DNA of 48,335 nt, from assembly GCA_004557905.1 (NCBI GenBank), contig SFFH01000033.1, positions 1 to 48,335 on the forward strand, given 5' to 3'. Within the stretch, counting starts at the first letter, position 1; each line of letters starts with the position of its first letter. The notes below the pieces were generated by a model. The model saw only the letters and a program-made list of their open reading frames with translations, was not told the origin of the DNA and made no database searches. Below, piece after piece: positions 16,629 through 23,005 of the stretch. The translations under genes and the position numbers were made by a program. The stretch comes from Clostridiales bacterium (GTDB taxonomy: Bacteria > Bacillota > Clostridia > Christensenellales > Aristaeellaceae).

Positions 16629-17759
16629 ATGGAAAAGGCAAAGGTTTATTTCACGGATTTCCGCACCGTGGCCAACGGCGACGGCCTGACTACCAAGCTC
16701 AAGAAGCTGATCCGCAAGGCGGGCATCGCGAATATTGACATGGACGGCAAGTTCGTGGCGATCAAGATGCACTTCGGCGAGCTGGGCAACCTCAGCTTCC
16801 TGCGCCCGAACTACGCCCGCGCGGTGGCGGACGTCGTCCGCGAGCTGGGCGGCAAGCCGTACCTGACGGACTGCAACACGCTCTACCCGGGCAGCCGCAA
16901 GAACGCGCTGGAGCACCTGCAGTGTGCCTGGGAGAACGGCTTCACGCCGCTGACCGTCGGCTGCCCGATCCTCATCGGCGACGGCCTCAAGGGCACGGAC
17001 GACGTGGAGGTGCCGGTCGTCGGCGGCGAATACGTCAAGGCGGCGAAGATCGGCCGCGCGGTGATGGACGCGGACGTGTTCATCAGCCTCACGCACTTCA
17101 AGGGCCACGAGGCGACCGGCTTCGGCGGCGCGATCAAGAACATCGGCATGGGCTGTGGCTCCCGCGCGGGCAAGGCGGAGCAGCACAACGACGGCAAGCC
17201 CGTCGTCGAGGAGGAGAACTGCCGCGGCTGCCGCCTCTGCCAAAAGCTGTGCGCCAACGAGGGCCTGGTCTTTGACGAGAAGGCCCGCAAGATGCACATC
17301 AACCCCGACAAGTGCCTCGGCTGCGGCCGCTGCCTGGGCGCGTGCAACTTCGACGCAATCCACTTCGTCAGCGACAACGCGAACGCCGTGCTCAACTGCC
17401 GCATGGCCGAGTACGCGAAGGCGGTCGTTTCCGGCCGTCCGAACTTCCACATCTCGCTCGTGCAGGACATCTCCCCGAACTGCGACTGCCACTGCGAGAA
17501 CGACGCGCCGATCCTGCCGGACATCGGCATGTTCGCGTCCTTTGATCCGCTGGCGCTCGATCAGGCGTGCGTGGACGCGTGCCTTGACCAGCAGGCGCTG
17601 CCGGGCAGCCAGCTCTGGGATAACCTGCGCAAGCCGGGCTTTGCGGACTGGGGCGACCCGTTCACCAACTCCACGCCCAATTCCGAGTGGCGCAGCTGCC
17701 TGGAGCACGCCGAGAAGATCGGCCTGGGCACGCGCGAGTACGAGATCATCAGAATGTAA
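16629..17759 (+). CDS. DUF362 protein with a 2x[4Fe-4S] ferredoxin insert
   Basis: 376 aa, no signal peptide, so cytoplasmic. The DUF362 core (KVYFTDFRT start, HFKGHEATGFGGAIKNIGMG near residue 158) surrounds two ferredoxin motifs: CRGCRLCQKLC at about 198-208 and CLGCGRCLGACNF at about 228-240, each giving the CxxCxxC plus distal Cys of a 4Fe-4S cluster. A further Cys-rich stretch, CDCHCE, follows near 285. The role is unknown; the family is inferred to be an electron carrier or cofactor-handling protein. The gene is monocistronic, with its own promoter and a long-stem terminator at 17766-17806. Confidence 0.88.
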   Translation: MEKAKVYFTDFRTVANGDGLTTKLKKLIRKAGIANIDMDGKFVAIKMHFGELGNLSFLRPNYARAVADVVRELGGKPYLTDCNTLYPGSRKNALEHLQCAWENGFTPLTVGCPILIGDGLKGTDDVEVPVVGGEYVKAAKIGRAVMDADVFISLTHFKGHEATGFGGAIKNIGMGCGSRAGKAEQHNDGKPVVEEENCRGCRLCQKLCANEGLVFDEKARKMHINPDKCLGCGRCLGACNFDAIHFVSDNANAVLNCRMAEYAKAVVSGRPNFHISLVQDISPNCDCHCENDAPILPDIGMFASFDPLALDQACVDACLDQQALPGSQLWDNLRKPGFADWGDPFTNSTPNSEWRSCLEHAEKIGLGTREYEIIRM

Positions 17760-17765
17760 AAGCGG

Positions 17766-17806
17766 GCGCCGCGGTGCCGGTCCGAAAGAACGGCAGCGCG
17801 GCGCTT
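17766..17806 (+). terminator. Rho-independent terminator after the DUF362 gene
   Basis: A 14-bp stem with one mismatch (17766-17779 with 17791-17804), an 11-nt loop, then TTTGTCT. The U-run is short, but the stem is very stable. Confidence 0.75.
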
Positions 17807-17861
17807 TGTCTGCCTGGAAACTGACTATGTCAAATAATGGAGCCTATGTTTTGGCTGGCAC

Positions 17862-17890
17862 TTGACGTACTTTTTCCGGCATGTTAAAAT
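17862..17890 (+). promoter_or_regulatory. Sigma-A promoter for the ydhYVW-like cluster
   Basis: TTGACG at 17862-17867, 17-nt spacer, TAAAAT at 17885-17890. Transcription would start near 17897, leaving a leader of about 225 nt before the first gene. Confidence 0.75.
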
Positions 17891-17904
17891 ATGGACAAAA
17901 CGAA

Positions 17905-18066
17905 AGACAGAGGCTCCGCGCTCATGGGACCCTCCGGGCCGCATGGGCCATTGGGCACGATGGGCAACCGCCGTACCTGCCGTCTGCGAAGGAGTTCTTC
18001 TTTCCACGGGCTCGCACTGTACCCTTGTGCAGGTGCGCTGGTTGGTGGGGGAGGACTCTGTTTTTT
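17905..18066 (+). promoter_or_regulatory. Structured leader, probable Moco/Tuco-type riboswitch
   Basis: A closing stem pairs ACAGAG (17907-17912) plus CTCC (17914-17917) with GGAG (18050-18053) plus CTCTGT (18056-18061). Directly behind it is T6 (18061-18066), so the aptamer stem could itself act as a terminator. Inside are GGGACC/GGGCC-rich segments and a hairpin CGCAC-TGTAC-CCTT-GTGCA-G-GTGCG at about 18013-18037. A second hairpin TTCCGCC-GAA-GGCGGAA (18076-18092) precedes the Shine-Dalgarno. The known Moco RNA motif controls molybdenum- and tungsten-cofactor enzymes, and the downstream gene encodes a tungsten/molybdenum-type oxidoreductase. I recall the GGCTCCGCGC and ATGGGAC segments as Moco-like but could not run a covariance model. 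Confidence 0.6.
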
Positions 18067-18124
18067 GTCTGAGCATTCCGCCGAAGGCGGAAAAACGGCA
18101 AATTGAAACAGGGAGGAAAGTATC

Positions 18125-18748
18125 ATGTCTGCGAAGAAAATCTTCGACAAAGAAGTGACCCGCCGTCAGTTTCTGAAGGTAACTGGCAAGGGCGTTGCGG
18201 GCCTGGCGGCATCCACCAGTCTGCTCAGCCTCTTTGGCCTCACCAAGGCTGAGGCAGAGTCCGGCGCGGTCAGCGTCCTGGCGACGGCTGACGGCGTCCT
18301 GGTGGCCAACGGCGCCCGCTGCACCGGCTGCCAGCGCTGCGAGGTGAACTGCACGCTGCTCAACGACGGCAAGGCCATGCCCTATATCAGCCGCGTGAAG
18401 GTGCTACGCAACTACTACCATGGCAATGACGGCAAGGAGGGCGGCATCTTCGGCTCTTTCGACTACACGCCTGACACCTGCCATCAGTGCGAGGATCCGG
18501 CCTGCCTGAAGGCCTGCCCGATGGGCGCGATCTCCGTGCGCGAGTCCGACGGCGTCCGCGTCATCGACAAGGACAAGTGCGTGGGCTGCGGCGCCTGCGC
18601 GAAGGCCTGCCCGTTCGGCATGCCGACCATCGACCCGGAGACGAACAAGTCCACCAAGTGCGTGGCCTGCGGCTTCTGCGCGGCGAACTGCCCGTGCGGC
18701 GCGCTGAAGATCGTCAAGTGGGAAGACGTCGCCGCGGCGATGGCGTAA
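18125..18748 (+). CDS. ydhY: YdhY-like ferredoxin with four [4Fe-4S] clusters and a Tat-type N-terminus
   Basis: 207 aa, the length of E. coli YdhY (about 208). The N-terminus has TRRQFLKVTGKGVAGLAAST followed by a hydrophobic stretch, a twin-arginine export signal by pattern. Sixteen Cys in four groups follow: CTGCQRCEVNC, CHQCEDPACLKACP, CVGCGACAKACP and CVACGFCAANCPCG, a DmsB/NrfC-like electron-transfer subunit. It should pass electrons from the neighbouring oxidoreductase. Oddly, the oxidoreductase has no signal peptide, so either the Tat-like segment is a retained membrane anchor or the two work on different sides. It is the first gene after the structured leader, with GGGAGG at good spacing. 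Confidence 0.82.
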   Translation: MSAKKIFDKEVTRRQFLKVTGKGVAGLAASTSLLSLFGLTKAEAESGAVSVLATADGVLVANGARCTGCQRCEVNCTLLNDGKAMPYISRVKVLRNYYHGNDGKEGGIFGSFDYTPDTCHQCEDPACLKACPMGAISVRESDGVRVIDKDKCVGCGACAKACPFGMPTIDPETNKSTKCVACGFCAANCPCGALKIVKWEDVAAAMA

Positions 18749-18777
18749 TCCCGACTGAATGAAGGAGGTAAAACCAT

Positions 18778-20880
18778 ATGTATGCATGGACCGGCAAGAT
18801 CCTTCGTCTGAACATGACGACGAAGACGGCGACCATTGAAGATAACAAGTACTGCAAGGAATACCTGGGCGGCCAGGGCCTGGCCGACCGCATCATCTAC
18901 GATGAGGTTCCCACCGGCACCCATCCGCAGGACGATGCGTCCAAGATCGTCATTGCGGCCGGCACCCTGTGCGGCACCGGCGCGGCCTGCTCCGGCCGTA
19001 CCAGCGTGGCGCTGATGTCCGCCTTCACCGAGGTGCCCACCATCGTGGACGCCCACATGGGCGGCAACATGGCACCGCAGATCAAGTTCTCCGGCTATGA
19101 CGCCATCATCGTCGAGGGCAAGGCCGACGCGCCGACCTGGGTCAAGATCCACAACGACGAGGTTTCCTTCGAGGATGCCTCCGGCGTTTGGGGCCTGGGC
19201 ACCCGCAAGACCACCGAGATCCTCAACCAGGAGGCCGGCCCCGAGTACTGCGTGTGCGCCATTGGCCCGGCGGGCGAGAATCTGGTCAACGATTCCATCA
19301 TCGTCAACTCCATGTGCCACGCGGCCGGCGCCGGCTCCGGCGCTGTCTTCGGCAGCAAGAAGCTCAAGGCCATCGTCATCCACGGCACCAAGTCCGTTGC
19401 CGTTGCGGATCCGATGAAGACCCTGGAGCTGCAGCAGTATCAGCTGCGCGAGCTCATCGGCGTTAACAACAACCATGTGCAGCCCTCCAACCAGCAGAGC
19501 TGGAACGAGTTCGTCGGCGCGACGCGCTGGCAGGGCGGCCCCGGCAAGATGTGGGGCGAGGCCATCGGCGGCCCGCTGGACACCGGCGAGCAGAAGCCGG
19601 GCGACATCAACGCCATCGGCATGCGCAACCACACCATCAACTTCTTCATGGGCAACGATGACATCGCCTTCAAGCACACCGTGAAGACCGGCGGCTGCTA
19701 TTCCTGCCCGATCCGCTGCTTCCCGGATCTGCACTTCGATGCCCTCAAGGAGTACGGCACCCAGTACAACACCGCGACCTGCATGACCCTCATGCACGCG
19801 GGCGACTACTACAACGGCCACATCAACGATTTCGTGGATCCGGGCGACGGCACGCTGACCCTCGGCTCCCACATCCAGTGGCTGATGGACGACTACGGTG
19901 TCTGGTGCGGCTACGGCGACCTGGACTACACCTTCGCCTATTGCATGAAGAACGACATCTTTAAGCAGAAGCTCTCCGCCGAGGAGTACGCCGAGATCCC
20001 GTGGGCTCTGCAGGAGGCGGGCGATCCGCAGTGGGCCAATGAGATGGTCAGCCGCATCGCCACCAAGAAGGGCGAGTTCGGCCGCGTGCTGGGCCTGGGC
20101 TCTCTGTGGACGGCCAAGGAGTGGGGCTTCCCGGATTCCTTCTGGAACGAGGCGACCGGTAACTACTTCAACTTCAAGAAGGGCTACATCCGTCATCACT
20201 CCAGCGAGTCCTTCGGTCAGGTCGGCGGCCTGGTCAATATCGTCTTCAACCGCGACTCCATGTGCCATACGCACCAGAACTGCCTGGGCAACGGCCTGCC
20301 CTATGACATCGTCAAGGGCGTCCTGGAGGAGAAGTTCGGCGAGGGCTGCGCGGACAAGACCGCGTGCTATACGCCGATGAACCCGGCGAAGGCCAAATTT
20401 GCCAAGTGGGCCATCGTGCGCAACAACGTGCATGACAGCCTCGCGCTGTGCAACTGGGTCTGGCCGATGACCTTCTCCCCGATGAAGGAGCGCGGCTACA
20501 AGGGCGACACCGCCCTGGAGGCCAAGCTGCTCACCGCTGTCACCGGCGAGGAGTGGACCGAGGAGAGCGTCGACTTCGTCGGCGAGCGCATCATGCAGCT
20601 GCAGCGCGGCATGACCGCCCTGGAGCTGAACTCCAAGAACCTGCGCGCCGATCACGACGGCGTCAGCGACTGGGTCTTCGACCGCGATCCGGACAAGGCT
20701 GCGTTCACCGAGGGCACCACGAAGCTCGAACGCGCGGATTGGGAGACGGCGCTGGATATGTACTACGAGGAGTGGGGCTGGGACAAGGCCACCGGCATCC
20801 CGACCCGCGCCACGCTGGAGAAGTTCAACCTGGCTGACCTCGCCGATAAGCTCGAGGCGGCCGGCCTGCTGCCCGCGTAA
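18778..20880 (+). CDS. ydhV: YdhV-like aldehyde:ferredoxin oxidoreductase
   Basis: 700 aa, the length of E. coli YdhV. AOR family: YAWTGKILRLNM start, YLGGQGLADRIIYDEVP, GTLCGTGAACSGRTSVA, HMGGNMAPQIKFSGYDAI (N-terminal domain binding the bis-pterin cofactor), Cys306-Cys309-Cys313 in CYSCPIRC and Cys near 558 in ALCNW, which ligate the single 4Fe-4S cluster. These enzymes carry tungsto- or molybdopterin and oxidise aldehydes or reduce acids using ferredoxin. The YdhV substrate is unknown. No signal peptide, so cytoplasmic. It follows ydhY by 29 nt with AGGAGG. A long hairpin at 20887-20946 separates it from the next gene. Confidence 0.9.
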   Translation: MYAWTGKILRLNMTTKTATIEDNKYCKEYLGGQGLADRIIYDEVPTGTHPQDDASKIVIAAGTLCGTGAACSGRTSVALMSAFTEVPTIVDAHMGGNMAPQIKFSGYDAIIVEGKADAPTWVKIHNDEVSFEDASGVWGLGTRKTTEILNQEAGPEYCVCAIGPAGENLVNDSIIVNSMCHAAGAGSGAVFGSKKLKAIVIHGTKSVAVADPMKTLELQQYQLRELIGVNNNHVQPSNQQSWNEFVGATRWQGGPGKMWGEAIGGPLDTGEQKPGDINAIGMRNHTINFFMGNDDIAFKHTVKTGGCYSCPIRCFPDLHFDALKEYGTQYNTATCMTLMHAGDYYNGHINDFVDPGDGTLTLGSHIQWLMDDYGVWCGYGDLDYTFAYCMKNDIFKQKLSAEEYAEIPWALQEAGDPQWANEMVSRIATKKGEFGRVLGLGSLWTAKEWGFPDSFWNEATGNYFNFKKGYIRHHSSESFGQVGGLVNIVFNRDSMCHTHQNCLGNGLPYDIVKGVLEEKFGEGCADKTACYTPMNPAKAKFAKWAIVRNNVHDSLALCNWVWPMTFSPMKERGYKGDTALEAKLLTAVTGEEWTEESVDFVGERIMQLQRGMTALELNSKNLRADHDGVSDWVFDRDPDKAAFTEGTTKLERADWETALDMYYEEWGWDKATGIPTRATLEKFNLADLADKLEAAGLLPA

Positions 20881-20886
20881 TCGGAA

Positions 20887-20946
20887 GAATCAGGAAAATA
20901 TTTGGGGGGAGGGGCGTTTCCCGGGAAGCGCGCCTTCCCCTGATTC
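20887..20946 (+). other. Long intercistronic hairpin between ydhV and ydhW
   Basis: GAATCAGG (20887-20894) pairs with CCTGATTC (20939-20946), and an inner GGGGAGG/CCTTCCCC-type stem lies within. There is no U-run at the 3' side, so it looks like an mRNA-stabilising or processing hairpin and not a terminator. Confidence 0.55.
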
Positions 20947-20969
20947 GTCAAATACACGGAGGTGATCCT

Positions 20970-21620
20970 GTGACGAACGAGAAAGAGCATGTGACGCCCG
21001 AGGCCGGGCAGGAAGCCATGCCGGCTGGCGAAGAGGCTTTGGACAGACCCGCTGAGGAGCTGTCGCCGGAGGAGCAGCTCGAGCAGGAAAAGCGTCAGCG
21101 CTGGGCGCGCTGCGCCGAGGCCGTGCGCGAGCAGGGCAAGGAGGAGCAGTACCTGACGCTCAGCGACCTGTGCGCCTGGCAGGAGATGGAGAAGGACGAC
21201 GCCGCTGCGATGATGCGCGAACTGATGGAGCAGGAGGAATACAAGGACATCTGCGTCTATCAGGGCGCGAAGGATCTGTATTACTACACATATCCTACGC
21301 TGGCGCACAACTACGTCAAAAACGTCGCACTGGCCCAGGAGGATGACCTGCCGCACACCATCGCCGAAATCGTGCGCTATGAATCAAAAATCTATCCGCG
21401 CGCTACGGCGATTGAGACGTTCAGCAAGTTCCCGTATCACTACACGGAGATCCAGACCCGGCGCGCGCTGGAGCTCATGGCCAAGCTGCCGGAATATGCC
21501 GACATCGAGACCTATGTCAGTGGAAAGAAGAAGACGTACATCTTCTCGACGAAGTATCTTTCCCGCGCCTATGCCTCGAGCCTTGTGGAAACGCAAGAGG
21601 ATGTGCGCATCTGGCTGTGA
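20970..21620 (+). CDS. ydhW: YdhW-like protein of the ydhYVW cluster
   Basis: 216 aa, starting at GTG 20970 after GGAGGTGA. The first 50 residues are acidic, Glu/Pro/Ala-rich and probably disordered. The rest looks like a compact alpha-helical cytoplasmic protein (CAWQEMEKDDAAAMMRELME; KDLYYYTYPTLAHNYV) with no Cys-pair cofactor motif. I assign it as YdhW only from gene order and length: E. coli ydhY, ydhV and ydhW encode about 208, 700 and 215 aa, and here the three are 207, 700 and 216. Function is unknown; an accessory or chaperone role for the AOR is inferred. In contrast to E. coli, no ydhX, ydhU or ydhT follows. Confidence 0.6.
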   Translation: MTNEKEHVTPEAGQEAMPAGEEALDRPAEELSPEEQLEQEKRQRWARCAEAVREQGKEEQYLTLSDLCAWQEMEKDDAAAMMRELMEQEEYKDICVYQGAKDLYYYTYPTLAHNYVKNVALAQEDDLPHTIAEIVRYESKIYPRATAIETFSKFPYHYTEIQTRRALELMAKLPEYADIETYVSGKKKTYIFSTKYLSRAYASSLVETQEDVRIWL

Positions 21621-21693
21621 AGGAGAATGCTTTGGGCCGTGCCAGGCGGAGAAGCTCAAGGGAACCGCTGTGGTCCTGCCAACGCAGCTTCAG

Positions 21694-21721
21694 GGAGGCT
21701 TTCGGGCCTCCTTCTTTTTTT
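21694..21721 (+). terminator. Rho-independent terminator ending the ydhYVW-like cluster
   Basis: Stem GGAGGC (21694-21699), loop TTTCGG, GCCTCC (21706-21711), then TTCTTTTTTT. Confidence 0.88.
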
Positions 21722-21755
21722 GCCTGCAAGGGCATAGGCTTGCCGGGGTGATTCG

Positions 21756-22340
21756 ATGAACGCGGTATTCTGCATGATGCTGCTTATCGGCGTGGCGGCA
21801 GCCGCGGCGCAGGGCAGGCTGTCTGCGGCGCAGGACGCGCTGCTGGGCGGCGGCGCGGAGGCGGCGGCCTTCTGCCTGAGCATGGCGGGCGCGTATGCGT
21901 TCTTTGGCGGGCTGCTGGGCGTGCTGCGCGAGAGCGGCGTGACGGGAGCGCTGGCGAACGCGCTGCGCAGGCCGCTTTTTCGGCTGTTCCGCTTTGCGCC
22001 GGGCGAGGAGCAGGCGCTCTCAGACATCAGCGTGAACCTCGCTGCGGACATGCTGGGCATGGGCGGCGCGGCGACGCCCGCCGGCCTGAGCGCCATGCGA
22101 AAAATGGCGGCGGCGGGCAGGCAGGACGGGCGCGCGAGCGACGCGATGCTGCTGTTTCTGACGCTGAACATGTGCAGCGTGCAGCTGCTGCCCACGACGA
22201 TGATCGCCATCCGGGCGCAGGCGGGCGCGAAGAATCCGGCGGACATCGTGCTGCCGACGCTGCTGGCCACCGGCGCTCAGACGCTGACAGGAATTGCACT
22301 GTGCAAAATCTTTGCCATGAGGAACAAAGCGCATGATTGA
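21756..22340 (+). CDS. spmA: Spore maturation protein SpmA
   Basis: 194 aa, close to B. subtilis SpmA (196). A nucleoside-recognition-domain (Gate) membrane protein. Marks: GGLLGVLRESGV, LFRFAPGEEQALSDISVNLAADMLGMGGAATPAGL and LFLTLNMCSVQLLPTTMIAIR. With SpmB it is needed for proper core dehydration and heat resistance of spores, which is the best evidence in this window for an endospore former. It overlaps spmB by 8 bp. Confidence 0.93.
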   Translation: MNAVFCMMLLIGVAAAAAQGRLSAAQDALLGGGAEAAAFCLSMAGAYAFFGGLLGVLRESGVTGALANALRRPLFRLFRFAPGEEQALSDISVNLAADMLGMGGAATPAGLSAMRKMAAAGRQDGRASDAMLLFLTLNMCSVQLLPTTMIAIRAQAGAKNPADIVLPTLLATGAQTLTGIALCKIFAMRNKAHD

Positions 22341-22842
22341 TTCGTCTTGTCTATTGCCGGCGCTTGTCGTCTTTTCGCTGCTCTTCGGGCTGCACGCGCG
22401 CATCGACGTATACCGCGCATTTGTGTGTGGGGCGAAGGAGGGGCTTCTGACGCTGCTGGAGATGGCGCCGTACCTGTGCGCCATCCTGACGGCGACGTCG
22501 CTGCTGCGCGGGACGGGCGTGCTCGACGCGATGGAGGACGCGCTATCGCCGCTGCTGGGCGCGCTGGGCGTGCCGGCCGGGGCAACAGGCGTCGTGCTGC
22601 TGCGGCCGCTGTCGGGCTCGGCGGCGCTGGCGGCGGTGCGCGACGTGATCGCGCGGTATGGGGCGGACAGCCGCGCGGCGCGGTTTGCCTGCGTCATCAG
22701 CGGCGCGAGCGAGACGATTTTCTTCACCGGCTCCCTGTACTTGGGCGCGGCGGGCGCGCGCAGCGCGGGCTATGCGCTGCCGGCGGCGCTGCTGGCGTAC
22801 GCTGCGGGCGTGGCGGCCACGGGCTTTCTGGTTTCCCCGTAA
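22333..22842 (+). CDS. spmB: Spore maturation protein SpmB
   Basis: 169 aa (B. subtilis SpmB 178). Second Gate-domain membrane protein of the SpmAB pair. AFVCGAKEGLLTLLEMAPYLCAILTA and LLRPLSGSAALAAVRDV are typical, and CVISGASETIFFTGSLYLGA carries the conserved serine/glycine segment. ATG 22333 lies within the end of spmA, so the two are translationally coupled. Confidence 0.93.
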   Translation: MIDSSCLLPALVVFSLLFGLHARIDVYRAFVCGAKEGLLTLLEMAPYLCAILTATSLLRGTGVLDAMEDALSPLLGALGVPAGATGVVLLRPLSGSAALAAVRDVIARYGADSRAARFACVISGASETIFFTGSLYLGAAGARSAGYALPAALLAYAAGVAATGFLVSP

Positions 22843-22866
22843 AGCGATGACAACATTTGCCCGCTC

Positions 22867-22895
22867 TTGACAGAAACGGCGCGATAGACTACAAT
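22867..22895 (+). promoter_or_regulatory. Sigma-A promoter for the large secreted protein
   Basis: TTGACA at 22867-22872, 17-nt spacer, TACAAT at 22890-22895. Confidence 0.78.
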
Positions 22896-23005
22896 AAACC
22901 AAAGTGGATTTGTGTACGCTTTCGACATAGATCGGCGGAGAACTCTGCCGGGGAAGGGAGGAAGGGGCCGCGCGTTCGGCCCTGAACGTAAGAATGGAGA
23001 AGCGC

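Noticed and set aside
17891..18106. Possible 71-aa protein in the leader of the ydhYVW-like cluster
   Set aside because: Gly/Pro/Ser-rich composition, no ribosome site, and overlap with the proposed riboswitch stems. A leader peptide is not excluded but is not supported.
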